A stretch of DNA of 64,000 bases from an uncultured Lachnospiraceae bacterium (lineage in GTDB: Bacteria; Bacillota; Clostridia; Lachnospirales; Lachnospiraceae). The notes below the pieces were generated by a model. It had not been told where the DNA came from, made no database searches, and saw only the letters and a list, made by a program, of their open reading frames with translations. Position 1 is the first letter of the stretch. The number at the start of each line of letters is the position of its first letter. The stretch lies in the NCBI GenBank assembly GCA_947630695.1, contig CANRIM010000001.1:82841-146840 (forward strand). The letters run 5' to 3'. Of the stretch, positions 35,649 to 45,153 are shown piece by piece. Made by a program: the position numbers and the translations under genes.

Positions 35649-37061
35649 TTAAACGGACAGATCAAAGCCGAAATAGTTGACGGCATTGCGATAGGAAATA
35701 TCTCTGACCATTTCTCCAAGTACCTTCATATCTGCGGGATATTCGCCGTTTTCTACCCATTTGCCCAGCAGATCGCACAGGATGCGTCTGAAATACTCAT
35801 GTCTGGTATAGGACAGGAAACTTCTGGAATCCGTCAGCATACCGATGAAATTCGCCAGCAGCCCCAAGTTGGCCAGGGAGGTCATCTGCTCGGTCATACC
35901 TGTCTTATGATCGTTGAACCACCATGCGGAGCCCTGCTGGATCTTGCCCCGGACTTCCGGACCCTGGAAGCAGCCGAGTACCGTGCCGATGCCGGCGTTG
36001 TCTGCCGGATTCAGGGAATAGATAATGGTCTTCGGCAGCTCGTCTGTCTTGTTGAGGGCATTTAAGAACGCAGCCATTTCTTTGGTGGAGCTGTAGGTAT
36101 TGATGCAGTCAAATCCGGTATCCGGCCCCAGCTTTGCAAACATCAGGTCGTTGACACTGCGGTGCGTACCGTAGTGCAGCTGCATGGCCCAGCCCAGTTT
36201 ATGATATTCTTTTCCGACGAAGATCATAAAGGCGGTTTTGAATTTCAGTTCTTCTTCTCGCTCGATGGTCCCGCCTGCCAGGCGTTTCGCAAAGATGGTT
36301 TCCAGCTGGGCATCGTCGGCGGGTACATACATGACGTATTCAAGGGCATGGTCGCTGGCCCGGCAGCCCATTTCGTTGAAGAACGCCATACGGTTTTTCA
36401 GCGCTTCTTTCAAATCCGCAAAGCTTTTAATGGTAATGCCGCTGGCGGTTTCCAGCTGCGCAAGATAGTCGAGATAGCCGGGGGCTTCGATGTTCATGGC
36501 CTTATCGGGACGCCATGCCGGAAGCACCTGCACGTCAAAGCTGTCGTCTGCGGCCAGCTGTTTGTGCCACTGCAGGGAATCCACCGGATCATCGGTGGTG
36601 CAGATCAGCGTGACGTTGGATTGTTTAATGATGTTGCGGACGCTCATTTCAGGGGTATGCAGCTTTTCATTACAGAGGTTCCACACTTCTTCCGCGGTAT
36701 CCGCATTCAGTGTGCCTTCATAACCGAAATAGCGCTGCAGCTCCAGATGGCTCCAGTGATACAGCGGATTGCCGATGGCCTTGCCCAGGGTTTCCGCCCA
36801 TTTTTTGAATTTTTCAAAATCCGGCGCGTCGCCGGTAATATAATACTCATCCACGCCGTTGCTGCGCATCTGACGCCATTTGTAATGGTCTCCGCCCAGC
36901 CAGAGCTGTGTGATATTGTCGAATTGCCGGTCTTTTGCGATCTCTTCCGGATTGATGTGGCAATGATAGTCGAGAACAGGCATCACCGCTGCATGTTCGT
37001 GATATAGGGTTTTCGCCGTTTCCGTAGAAAGCAGGAAATCCTGATCCATAAATTTTTTCAT
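35649..37061 (-). CDS. uxaC: Glucuronate/galacturonate isomerase (uronate isomerase)
   Basis: UxaC (470 residues) converts D-galacturonate to D-tagaturonate, and D-glucuronate to D-fructuronate. Family motifs are DYHCHINPEEIA (metal-binding His pair, about residues 32-34), GDHYKWRQMRSNG, CTTDDPVDSL, LQLHYG-type MQLHYGTHR and a late GMLTDSRSFLSYTRHEYFRR. Full length. It is transcribed divergently from uxaB through a 193-base gap holding two facing promoters. Confidence 0.96.
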   Translation of the reverse strand: MKKFMDQDFLLSTETAKTLYHEHAAVMPVLDYHCHINPEEIAKDRQFDNITQLWLGGDHYKWRQMRSNGVDEYYITGDAPDFEKFKKWAETLGKAIGNPLYHWSHLELQRYFGYEGTLNADTAEEVWNLCNEKLHTPEMSVRNIIKQSNVTLICTTDDPVDSLQWHKQLAADDSFDVQVLPAWRPDKAMNIEAPGYLDYLAQLETASGITIKSFADLKEALKNRMAFFNEMGCRASDHALEYVMYVPADDAQLETIFAKRLAGGTIEREEELKFKTAFMIFVGKEYHKLGWAMQLHYGTHRSVNDLMFAKLGPDTGFDCINTYSSTKEMAAFLNALNKTDELPKTIIYSLNPADNAGIGTVLGCFQGPEVRGKIQQGSAWWFNDHKTGMTEQMTSLANLGLLANFIGMLTDSRSFLSYTRHEYFRRILCDLLGKWVENGEYPADMKVLGEMVRDISYRNAVNYFGFDLSV

Positions 37062-37096
37062 TTCGGGGAAACCTCCTGTCTGAATTTTCTGTCCCC

Positions 37097-37125
37097 ATTA
37101 TATACTTTGCGCCCGTTAACTGCAA
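37097..37125 (-). promoter_or_regulatory. Promoter of uxaC
   Basis: On the minus strand TTGCAG (37120-37125), 17-nt spacer, perfect TATAAT (37097-37102), 36 bases before the uxaC start codon. Confidence 0.75.
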
Positions 37126-37192
37126 GCGGAAAGCAAAGAAGAAGTGCCTGTAAAACCCGGGAAAAACGAAAGTATATTCGTTATTTTGTCTA

Positions 37193-37221
37193 TTGAAGTA
37201 GAAAAATGCAGTTATTATAAT
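37193..37221 (+). promoter_or_regulatory. Promoter of uxaB-uxaA
   Basis: TTGAAG (37193-37198), 17-nt spacer, perfect TATAAT (37216-37221), 34 bases before uxaB. The 68 bases between the two facing -35 elements contain no regulator site that I recognise. Confidence 0.75.
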
Positions 37222-37254
37222 GGGTGTGTTTTGAAAAAAATTGGAGGGATTTAT

Positions 37255-38727
37255 ATGGTACTGCTGAACAAAACGTTGACACATCCGGTAAAAAGGCCTT
37301 TGAAGGTCCTGCAGTTCGGGGAAGGCGGCTTCCTTAGAGCCTTCGTTGACTATATGATCGATGTGGCAAATGAAAAAGGAAATTTCAATGGCGATATTGT
37401 TATCGTAAAGCCGATTCCCATGGGGAGCCTGGATCATTTTAAGGAACAGGACTGCCAGTATACGCTTTCGATGACCGGTATGGAAAACGGCGAAGCGAAG
37501 ACCGTGACCCGGGTCATTACCAGCGTAGCGGACGCGGTGGATGCGTACGGAGAATATGAGAAATACATGTCCTACGCAAGAGAGCCGGAGCTGCGGTTTG
37601 TGGTTTCCAACACCACGGAAGCGGGCATTGTTTTCAATCCGGAAGACATGCTGGAAATGACGCCGCCGGTTTCATTCCCCGGCAAGCTGACGAAATTTCT
37701 GTATGAAAGATATCAGTGGTGCAATGGAGATGATACAAAGGGCTTGATCATGCTCCCGGTGGAACTGATCGACAACAACGGTGCGGAACTGAAGAAATGT
37801 GTAAAGCAGTATATCGCGCTTTGGAAGCTGGAAGCGGATTTTGAACGCTGGGTCGATGAAGCCTGTGTATTTACCAGCACGCTGGTGGATCGTATTGTTA
37901 CAGGCTATCCTGCAGAAAACGCAAAGCATATGTGGGAGGAACTGGGTTATCAGGACAATCTGCTGGATACCAGCGAACTGTTTGCCCTCTGGGTGATCGA
38001 AAGCGAAAAAGACATTTCGAAGGAATTTCCGCTGGATCAGGCAGGCATGCCGGTGATATTTACAGACAACTTAAAACCTTACAAAAAACGGAAAGTGCGA
38101 ATTCTAAACGGCGCCCATACTTCATTCGTACTGGCTTCGTTCCTGGCAGGAAACGACTATGTTATCGAGTCCATGAACGACCGGGACATTTCCAAATATA
38201 TGAAGGATACGATCTTCAATGAAGTCATTCCGTCGCTGCCCAGCCGGAATGACGATTCCTACACAGATTTTGCCGAATCGGTGATTGAACGGTTCGAGCA
38301 TCCTTATATGAAGCACAGGCTGCTTTCCATTTCCTTAAATTCGGTTTCCAAGTGGCGCGCGCGCTGCCTGCCTTCTCTGCGCAGCTATATCGCAAAAGAA
38401 GGAAAACTGCCGAAGCATCTGGTCTTTTCCCTGGCCAGCCTGATGGAATTTTATACCGGCGACGAGATTCGCGGCGGTGCGCTGATCGGACATCGCTGCG
38501 GCGGAGAAGAGTACAATGTCATGGATGATGAAAATGTACTGGCTTTCTTTGCGGAAAATTCCACGAAGCTGCCGGAGGCGGATTTCGTACACGCGTTCCT
38601 GAAGGAAGAAGCATTCTTCGGCGAAGATCTGACCAAATACGAAGGTCTGGAGCAGGCAGTAACAGCGGATCTGATCAATATCCGTAAACTGGGCGTTCGA
38701 AAAGCCATGGAACAGGTGTATGCCTGA
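37255..38727 (+). CDS. uxaB: Tagaturonate reductase (altronate oxidoreductase)
   Basis: UxaB (490 residues) reduces tagaturonate to altronate with NADH. The N-terminal Rossmann segment reads VLQFGEGGFLRAFVDYMID; the mannitol-dehydrogenase-type C-terminal domain has KKRKVRILNGAHTSFVLAS with the catalytic Lys/Asn/His pattern. ATG 37255 follows TTGGAGGGA; longer in-frame extensions run through the promoter. The gap to uxaA is 35 bases. Confidence 0.95.
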   Translation: MVLLNKTLTHPVKRPLKVLQFGEGGFLRAFVDYMIDVANEKGNFNGDIVIVKPIPMGSLDHFKEQDCQYTLSMTGMENGEAKTVTRVITSVADAVDAYGEYEKYMSYAREPELRFVVSNTTEAGIVFNPEDMLEMTPPVSFPGKLTKFLYERYQWCNGDDTKGLIMLPVELIDNNGAELKKCVKQYIALWKLEADFERWVDEACVFTSTLVDRIVTGYPAENAKHMWEELGYQDNLLDTSELFALWVIESEKDISKEFPLDQAGMPVIFTDNLKPYKKRKVRILNGAHTSFVLASFLAGNDYVIESMNDRDISKYMKDTIFNEVIPSLPSRNDDSYTDFAESVIERFEHPYMKHRLLSISLNSVSKWRARCLPSLRSYIAKEGKLPKHLVFSLASLMEFYTGDEIRGGALIGHRCGGEEYNVMDDENVLAFFAENSTKLPEADFVHAFLKEEAFFGEDLTKYEGLEQAVTADLINIRKLGVRKAMEQVYA

Positions 38728-38762
38728 GATTTCGCAGGGTTTGCCCGGAAAGGAAATTTGTG

Positions 38763-40244
38763 ATGCGGGATTATATCCGGATACATAAAAATGATATGGT
38801 CGCGGTGGCGATACGGCCCCTGAAAAAAGGAACAAAATGTCTGGTGGAGGATTTGACGGTTACGCTGACGGAAGACATTCCCATGGGACATAAGTTCGCG
38901 CTGCGGGATATTGCAAAGGGTGAAAATATTATCAAATACGGATTTCCCATCGGACACGCGGCTGCAGAGATCAAAGCCGGCGCCTGGGTGCACACCCACA
39001 ATACGGAGACCAATCTGGACGACGTACTGGAATACAGTTATCAACCCGATTTTCGGGAGCTGTCGCCGACGAAGCCCGCCAGCTTTGACGGCTTTGTGCG
39101 CAAAGACGGCCGTGTGGGCGTCCGGAATGAACTGTGGATCCTGCCGACGGTGGGCTGTGTCAATTCCATTGCCCAGCGCATCGCGGAACAGGCCCAATCT
39201 TTTGTGACGGGAAGCATTGACGGGGTATACGCATTTCCCCATCCTTACGGTTGTTCCCAGATGGGCGAGGATCAGGAAAATTTCAGAAAACTGATTGCGG
39301 ATCTGATTCGTCATCCCAATGCCGGCGGCGTGCTGGTGCTGGGTCTGGGCTGTGAGTATTCCAATATCGATGTGATCAAAGAATATCTGGGAGATTACGA
39401 TACTTCCAGAGTGCGCTTTCTGGTCTGCCAGGAATCGGACGACGAGGAAGCCGACGGACTGGCTCTTTTAAAAGAGCTGGCAGATCAGGCAAAAGAAGAC
39501 AAGCGGACGCCGGCGGATGCGTCGAAGCTGATCATCGGAATGAAATGCGGCGGCTCCGACGGCATGAGCGGCATCAGCGCCAATCCGGTGGTAGGCGGTT
39601 TTTCGGATCTTCTGATTTCCAAGGGCGGCACCACCATACTGACCGAAGTGCCGGAAATGTTTGGCGCGGAGACTATTCTGATGAACCGCTGCGCGGACGC
39701 ATCCTTATTTGAGAAAACCGTACAGCTGATCAATGATTACAAGAAATTTTTCCTCAGCCACGGGTTGGTGGTTTATGAAAATCCTTCCCCCGGCAATAAG
39801 GCCGGCGGCATTACGACGCTGGAAGACAAGTCGCTGGGCTGTACGCAGAAGAGCGGTTCCGCCGTTGTGAAAGGCGTCTTAGGCTACGGCGACAGAGTGC
39901 AGACCTGCGGACTGCAGCTTTTGTCCGCACCGGGAAATGACCTGGTGGCGGCGACGGCAACCGCAGCAGCCGGTGCGCAGATTGTGCTGTTTACCACGGG
40001 CAGAGGCACCCCCTTCGGCTGTCCTGTACCTACGATTAAAATCGCCAGCAATACGCCGCTGGCGGAGAAAAAGAAAAAATGGATCGACTTCGACGCGGGA
40101 CGGCTTGCGTCCGGCATGAGCCTGGAGGCGCTTTCGGAAGAACTGTTCGCCCAGGTGCTGGCGGTTGCTTCCGGGAAACAGGTCAAGGCAGAAGAAGCCG
40201 GATTCCACGATATGGCCATTTATAAGACAGGTGTGACGCTATAG
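38763..40244 (+). CDS. uxaA: Altronate dehydratase
   Basis: UxaA (493 residues) dehydrates altronate to 2-keto-3-deoxygluconate. The N-terminal SAF domain (about 1-85, with AIRPLKKG and GHKFALRDIAKG) is followed by the large catalytic domain with GVRNELWILPTVGCVN, PYGCSQMGED, GLGCEYSNID, IGMKCGGSDGMSGISANP, and conserved cysteines suggesting an iron or Fe-S site. A GTG at 38760 is an alternative start. KDG kinase and aldolase are not in the window. Confidence 0.95.
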   Translation: MRDYIRIHKNDMVAVAIRPLKKGTKCLVEDLTVTLTEDIPMGHKFALRDIAKGENIIKYGFPIGHAAAEIKAGAWVHTHNTETNLDDVLEYSYQPDFRELSPTKPASFDGFVRKDGRVGVRNELWILPTVGCVNSIAQRIAEQAQSFVTGSIDGVYAFPHPYGCSQMGEDQENFRKLIADLIRHPNAGGVLVLGLGCEYSNIDVIKEYLGDYDTSRVRFLVCQESDDEEADGLALLKELADQAKEDKRTPADASKLIIGMKCGGSDGMSGISANPVVGGFSDLLISKGGTTILTEVPEMFGAETILMNRCADASLFEKTVQLINDYKKFFLSHGLVVYENPSPGNKAGGITTLEDKSLGCTQKSGSAVVKGVLGYGDRVQTCGLQLLSAPGNDLVAATATAAAGAQIVLFTTGRGTPFGCPVPTIKIASNTPLAEKKKKWIDFDAGRLASGMSLEALSEELFAQVLAVASGKQVKAEEAGFHDMAIYKTGVTL

Positions 40245-40292
40245 GATTACAGCGTAACAATCCGTAATCACTTTTGACGCCTGAATCGATGA

Positions 40293-40330
40293 AAAACTGA
40301 CGTGATCCTCTGGGATCAGGTCAGTTTTTT
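40293..40330 (+). terminator. Terminator after uxaA
   Basis: AAAACTGACGTGATCC (40293-40308) pairs with GGATCAGGTCAGTTTT (40313-40328) with one mismatch and a 4-nt loop, ending in a run of six T (40325-40330). The remaining bases up to 40443 are T-rich with no convincing promoter. Confidence 0.9.
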
Positions 40331-40442
40331 GTCGATTTTTGAACAAATGGATTCTTTTTGAAAAATTTGCTTTTTTTGTAGCATTATTTTCGAAATTCAT
40401 GTATGATGAAAGCAGAAACAGACAAAAGAACAGGAGAATCCC

Positions 40443-43184
40443 ATGAGACGCGTATATTTGATTATTCCGCAAACCCCTGACAAACGAATCATGCACGGGA
40501 TCGGTCTGCTGCGAAAGACACTGCAGCAGGTGGGCTATGAGACGATGGATATGGAAGAATCCGCGTATTTTACGGTAATCCGGCCGGAGGAACCTTCCAT
40601 TTACGTCTGCGACCGGACAAAGTCCGACTGGATTGTGCAGCGGGAGCAGGAGGGCGAGCAGATTTATCATTCGAAAGCCCCTGAAGGGGAAGGATTTTAT
40701 ATTTCCACCTTGTCGGGAAGACGTTTTGTGATTACCGGCGGCAGCAATACAGGCGCGCTTTACGGCTGTCTGCGTTTCTGTGAGTATGTGGAGCGGGAAA
40801 AGGCGCTGCCCCGGGAATGGTTCTTCGGCGACGCGCCGGTGATGAAGCTGCGGGGTCCCGCACTGGGACTGCAGCTGACAAAGATCGAGCCGCCCCGCAA
40901 TACCTACGAGTACCCGATCACGCCGGATCGATTCCCCTGGTTTTATGATAAGGAACTCTGGACGGAGTATCTGGATATGATGCTGAAGGAACGCTGCAAC
41001 GTGCTCTACATCTGGAGCGGACATCCGTTTTCGTCGCTGCTGAAGCTGGAACATTATCCGGAAGCGCTGGAAGTCACGGAAGAAGAGTACCGCCTGAACC
41101 GGGAGATCTTTACCTGGCTGGCGGAAGAGTGTGACAAACGGGGTATCTGGACGGTCCTGAAGTTTTACAATATTCATATTCCCTATCCTTTTGCCATCGC
41201 GCACCATCTGGAACTGCTGCAGACGGATATTGAGCCGGTGGTAAGAGACTATACCATCGAATGTATCATCGAGTTTATCCGTTCCTTCCCCAATGTGGGA
41301 CTGATGGTCTGCCTCGGGGAAGCGCTGCGGGGACAGCAGAACAAAACGGACTGGTTCCTGGAAACTATTTTGCCGGCAGTCAAAGAAGGACTGAAGCAGG
41401 CGGGCATCGACAAAGAACCGCCTTTGATTCTCCGCGCCCATGCGGTGGATGCGGATACGATCCTGACGGAAGGCATGAAGCAGTATTCCAATCTGTATAC
41501 CATGTGGAAATACAACGGCGAGGGACTGACTACCTACCTGCCCACAGGCAGCTGGCAGAAGACCCATCTGGAACTGAGCGCCCATGGGCAGCCCCATATT
41601 CTGAACGTACATATTCTGGCGGATCTGGAACCCTTCCGTTTCGGCGCGCCCTCCTTTATACAGAAATGCGTACAGGCGGGCATTGAACGGCTGGGCGGCA
41701 GCGGGATCCATCTGTACCCGATGTTTTTCTGGGACTGGCCCTATGCGCCGGACAAGGCGTCGCCCCGGCTGAAGGCGGTAAAGCGCGACTGGATGTGGTA
41801 TCAGATGTGGATGCGCTATGCCTGGAATCCCTACCGGCCGGAGCAGGAAGAACGGCTGTACTGGACCCATGTATTTGCCCGCCATTTCGGCTGCGGAGAA
41901 CAGGCAGGCCGGGCCATTCTGGACGCGATGGAAGCAGCCGGCGAGTGCGCGCCGCGGATTTTGCGCCGGGTGGGCATTACGGAAGGAAACCGGCAGACTT
42001 TAAGCCTCGGACAGACCATGGGACAGTTTACCCATGTGAAAAAATTTAAACCGAACACGGAATTATACAAATCCGTTTCCACACCGGGGGAAACGCTGGA
42101 TGAATTTATAGAGAAAGAAAAGAAGGGGCAGCCCCATTTTGGCGAGACCCCGCCGGATATGGCGAAGGAAATCCGTTATTATGCGAAAAAGGCGCTGCTG
42201 CAGATTACGCTGGCAAAGCCTTATATTACCCGGGAGACAGAGGAGTTCGGCCGCTTTACGACCGACATTCAGGCCATTTATCACATGACGCTGTTTTATG
42301 CGGATAAGGTGATGGCGGCGGTCTATGTGATGCGCTACCGCAATACCATGAATGAAAAACTCCAAGGAGATCTGTCATTGCTGGACAAGGCGGAGCGGTA
42401 TCTGAGCGCTTCGCTGGAATCTTACAGGAAGCTGACGGCTATTACAAAAGATACGTATCTCTATGCCAACAGTATGCAGACGCCCCAGCGGAAGATCCCG
42501 TTCCCGGACGGCGGCATATACAGCCACTGGCAGGATTGCCTGGGAATTTATGAACATGAATACGACTGCTTCGCGAAGCATCTGGCAGAGATGAAACAGG
42601 GGATTTTCCCTTCGGACGAAAAACCGGAGCTGGCGGATCTGAAACCTTTGAAAGAAGCACCGTTTAAAGTACTGACGGAAGGCTATCCCGTCTTTACGAT
42701 TGCAAAAGGAAATTCCGTATTCAGCGACAGAGACAGAGCAATTCAGGCCTGCGCGCCGGAGGTCGCGGGAATGACCGGTATCCAGATGCCCAGAGAAATC
42801 TGTGAAAGTGCGGCCGGCGCGAAGTTTGAAATTGAATTTGACCGGGATGTCTATCTGCTGGTGGGTTATTTTAAAGTCAAAGGAAAGAACAACTGCTGGC
42901 TGAAGGTGCCGGATCTGGAAACGGACACTCACGCGGATGACCGGGGCGGACTTGCGGTGGTTTATGGAGAGGCCCTGAAGGTGGACGGTTCTCCGGCAGT
43001 AGATATTCATGCGTTCCGCTATGAAAAGGGACGGCATAAAATTTATTTCGGCACAGGCGTTTATATGATTGCCGGCGTAGCAGACGCCGATCAGAAGATC
43101 GTGCCCAGAGAAGCGGGCCTTGCAGGAGACCTGCTGGAAACGCTGGATTGGATGTATAAAGATGAAAAAGACCCTTTACTGTAA
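40443..43184 (+). CDS. Large glycosidase-like protein, family uncertain
   Basis: This 913-residue protein has no signal peptide, so it is probably cytoplasmic. Residues 1 to about 125 look like the alpha/beta domain found before the barrel in GH67/GH20-type enzymes, ending in ITGGSNTGALYGCLRFCEYVE. Residues about 130-470 look like a TIM barrel: ALGLQLTKIEPP, YLDMMLKERCNVLYIWSGHP, VGLMVCLGEALRG (candidate catalytic Glu) and NLYTMWKYNGEGL (another acidic pair). The C-terminal 440 residues are helical, then beta-rich. I cannot place it in a CAZy family. Its position after uxaCBA suggests processing of imported uronic-acid oligomers such as an alpha-glucuronidase or galacturonidase. Its end overlaps sua5 by 23 bases. 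Confidence 0.6.
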   Translation: MRRVYLIIPQTPDKRIMHGIGLLRKTLQQVGYETMDMEESAYFTVIRPEEPSIYVCDRTKSDWIVQREQEGEQIYHSKAPEGEGFYISTLSGRRFVITGGSNTGALYGCLRFCEYVEREKALPREWFFGDAPVMKLRGPALGLQLTKIEPPRNTYEYPITPDRFPWFYDKELWTEYLDMMLKERCNVLYIWSGHPFSSLLKLEHYPEALEVTEEEYRLNREIFTWLAEECDKRGIWTVLKFYNIHIPYPFAIAHHLELLQTDIEPVVRDYTIECIIEFIRSFPNVGLMVCLGEALRGQQNKTDWFLETILPAVKEGLKQAGIDKEPPLILRAHAVDADTILTEGMKQYSNLYTMWKYNGEGLTTYLPTGSWQKTHLELSAHGQPHILNVHILADLEPFRFGAPSFIQKCVQAGIERLGGSGIHLYPMFFWDWPYAPDKASPRLKAVKRDWMWYQMWMRYAWNPYRPEQEERLYWTHVFARHFGCGEQAGRAILDAMEAAGECAPRILRRVGITEGNRQTLSLGQTMGQFTHVKKFKPNTELYKSVSTPGETLDEFIEKEKKGQPHFGETPPDMAKEIRYYAKKALLQITLAKPYITRETEEFGRFTTDIQAIYHMTLFYADKVMAAVYVMRYRNTMNEKLQGDLSLLDKAERYLSASLESYRKLTAITKDTYLYANSMQTPQRKIPFPDGGIYSHWQDCLGIYEHEYDCFAKHLAEMKQGIFPSDEKPELADLKPLKEAPFKVLTEGYPVFTIAKGNSVFSDRDRAIQACAPEVAGMTGIQMPREICESAAGAKFEIEFDRDVYLLVGYFKVKGKNNCWLKVPDLETDTHADDRGGLAVVYGEALKVDGSPAVDIHAFRYEKGRHKIYFGTGVYMIAGVADADQKIVPREAGLAGDLLETLDWMYKDEKDPLL

Positions 43185-44208
43185 ACTGACCGGCGGCAGG
43201 GAGGATGATGAAATCTTTCAAAAAGCCGCGGCGGTGATTCAGGCCGGCGGTCTTGTGGCCTTTCCCACGGAGACAGTCTATGGCCTCGGCGCCGACGCGT
43301 TCAACGCCCGGGCGGCAAAAGAAATCTACGCGGCCAAAGGAAGGCCCAGCGACAATCCGCTGATTGTGCATATCTGCAGACAGGAAGATCTGCAGAAAGC
43401 GGCGTCTGAAGTTTGTGAAAAAGCAAAGCTTCTGACGGAAGCCTTCTGGCCGGGACCGCTGACGGTGATTCTTCCGAAAAATGCGGCGATTCCCGCATCT
43501 ACGACGGGGGGCCTGCACACGGTGGCGGTGCGGATGCCGCAGCATCCGGCGGCACTGTCGCTGATTGCGGCCAGCAAGACGCTGATCGCGGCTCCCAGCG
43601 CCAATACCTCCGGCAGGCCTTCCACTACAAATGCTATGCATGTGAAGGAAGATCTGGACGGAAAAATCGATATGATCCTGGATGGCGGCGCGGTGCAGAT
43701 CGGACTGGAATCCACCATTGTCGATCTGACCGAAGAAATACCGGTGATTTTAAGGCCGGGCTTTATTACCAAAGAAATGCTGGAAGCCGTCGTCGGTCCG
43801 GTGCGGACAGATCCGGCGCTGGTGAAGGAAAATGAAGCGCCCAAAGCCCCCGGAATGAAGTACCGGCATTATGCGCCGAAAGCGCCGCTGTATCTGGTCA
43901 GCGGGACCGCAGAGGCGGTGACGGAAAAAATCAACGCGCTGTGCAGGCAGGCAAAAGCAGAGGGCAAAAAAACCGCGGTCATCGCGGATGACGGCAGCTG
44001 CGGACGGTATGCGGCGGATGTCGTGGTTTCCGCAGGCAGCCGGGAAGACGGACGGAGCATCGCATCCGGCCTCTATGATATTTTAAGAGGATTTGACAGA
44101 GACGGCGCGGATGTCATATACTCGGAGTGTTTTGAAGACAACGAACTGGGACAGGCGATTATGAACCGGCTTTTAAAGGCGGCGGGACATCGCGTGTTGC
44201 AGGCATGA
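43162..44208 (+). CDS. ywlC: L-threonylcarbamoyladenylate synthase (Sua5 type)
   Basis: This enzyme makes threonylcarbamoyl-AMP from Thr, bicarbonate and ATP for the t6A37 tRNA modification. It has 348 residues: the YrdC/Sua5 domain with GGLVAFPTETVYGLGADA, KGRPSDNPLIVHI, FWPGPLTVILP and APSANTSGRPSTT, then a Sua5 C-terminal domain (from about 230, APGMKYRHYAPKAPLYLV). Start 43162 lies within the glycosidase gene, with no strong ribosome site, which suggests coupled translation. The rpiB gene follows as in many Firmicutes (ywlC-ywlF order). Confidence 0.94.
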   Translation: MKKTLYCKLTGGREDDEIFQKAAAVIQAGGLVAFPTETVYGLGADAFNARAAKEIYAAKGRPSDNPLIVHICRQEDLQKAASEVCEKAKLLTEAFWPGPLTVILPKNAAIPASTTGGLHTVAVRMPQHPAALSLIAASKTLIAAPSANTSGRPSTTNAMHVKEDLDGKIDMILDGGAVQIGLESTIVDLTEEIPVILRPGFITKEMLEAVVGPVRTDPALVKENEAPKAPGMKYRHYAPKAPLYLVSGTAEAVTEKINALCRQAKAEGKKTAVIADDGSCGRYAADVVVSAGSREDGRSIASGLYDILRGFDRDGADVIYSECFEDNELGQAIMNRLLKAAGHRVLQA

Positions 44209-44230
44209 GACAGCAGGAGGGAACGAAAGA

Positions 44231-44659
44231 ATGATAGCAATCGGCTGCGATCAGGCGGGTTATGCATTTAAGTGCAAAATGATGGAGCATTTTGATCGGG
44301 AAGGCATCGAGTATATGGATTTTGGCTGCGACAGTCCGGAGTCCTGCGATTATCCGATTTATGGCAAAAAAGTGGCGCATGCCGTGGCGGACGGCCGTTG
44401 TGAAAAAGGCATTCTGGTTTGCGGCACCGGCATCGGCATGAGCATTACGGCAAATAAAATCAAAGGGATTCGTGCGGCGGTCTGCCATACCAGATATGAG
44501 GCGGAGATTACCAGGTTGCACAATGACGCAAACATTATCTGCATCGGCGCCCGGGTGCTGGCGCTGGAAATGGCCATCGAATGTGTGGACATTTTCCTGC
44601 GGACGCCGTTCTCGGAAGAGGAGCGGCATATCCGGCGTATCAAAATGATAGAGGACTGA
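44231..44659 (+). CDS. rpiB: Ribose-5-phosphate isomerase B
   Basis: RpiB (142 residues) interconverts ribose-5-P and ribulose-5-P. The active-site Cys is in GILVCGTGIGMSI and the substrate His/Arg in CHTRYEAEITRLHNDANI. IGCDQAGYAFK replaces the more usual GxDHAG: Gln stands where many homologues have His. LacA/LacB-type activity is an alternative, but the sua5 neighbour and single gene favour RpiB. AGGAGG precedes ATG 44231. Confidence 0.9.
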   Translation: MIAIGCDQAGYAFKCKMMEHFDREGIEYMDFGCDSPESCDYPIYGKKVAHAVADGRCEKGILVCGTGIGMSITANKIKGIRAAVCHTRYEAEITRLHNDANIICIGARVLALEMAIECVDIFLRTPFSEEERHIRRIKMIED

Positions 44660-44664
44660 CGGAT

Positions 44665-45153
44665 ATGAGTGAAAAAAGAGAAGATTATATCAACTGGGAC
44701 GAGTATTTCATGGGAATTGCCTATCTTTCGGCCATGCGGTCCAAGGATCCCAATACCCAGGTGGGCGCCTGTATCGTATCGAAATCCAACCGGATTTTGT
44801 CCATGGGCTACAACGGTTTCCCCAACGGAATCGACGACGATGCATTTCCCTGGAACCGGGACAATCCCGATCCGCTCTGCAACAAGTATTTTTATACGAC
44901 GCATTCCGAGCTGAATGCCATTTTAAATTACCGGGGCGGCACACTGGAAGGGGCGAAGCTCTATGTAACGCTTTTTCCCTGCAATGAATGCGCCAAGGCG
45001 ATCATCCAGGCCGGTATCCGGCAGCTGGTATACGCCTGCGATAAATATGAAACAACGCCGGGCGTCATTGCATCCAAGCGGATGCTGAAAAGCGCCGGGG
45101 TGGAAATGATTCCGTATCAGCCCACGGGCAGAGAAATAAAACTTCATGTATAA
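44665..45153 (+). CDS. Deoxycytidylate (dCMP) deaminase
   Basis: This 162-residue zinc deaminase (ComEB-type) converts dCMP to dUMP for dTMP synthesis. The zinc motif is THSELNAI plus PCNECAKAII, and the nucleotide-binding start reads WDEYFMGIAYLSAMRSKDPNTQVGA-like. ATG 44665 follows GGA 5 bases after the rpiB stop. Its end overlaps the next start by 8 bases (ATGTATAA). Confidence 0.92.
   Translation: MSEKREDYINWDEYFMGIAYLSAMRSKDPNTQVGACIVSKSNRILSMGYNGFPNGIDDDAFPWNRDNPDPLCNKYFYTTHSELNAILNYRGGTLEGAKLYVTLFPCNECAKAIIQAGIRQLVYACDKYETTPGVIASKRMLKSAGVEMIPYQPTGREIKLHV

Noticed and set aside
40239..41885. Long open frame antisense to the glycosidase-like gene
   Set aside because: Shadow frame; composition typical of reversed GC-rich codons, no start signal.
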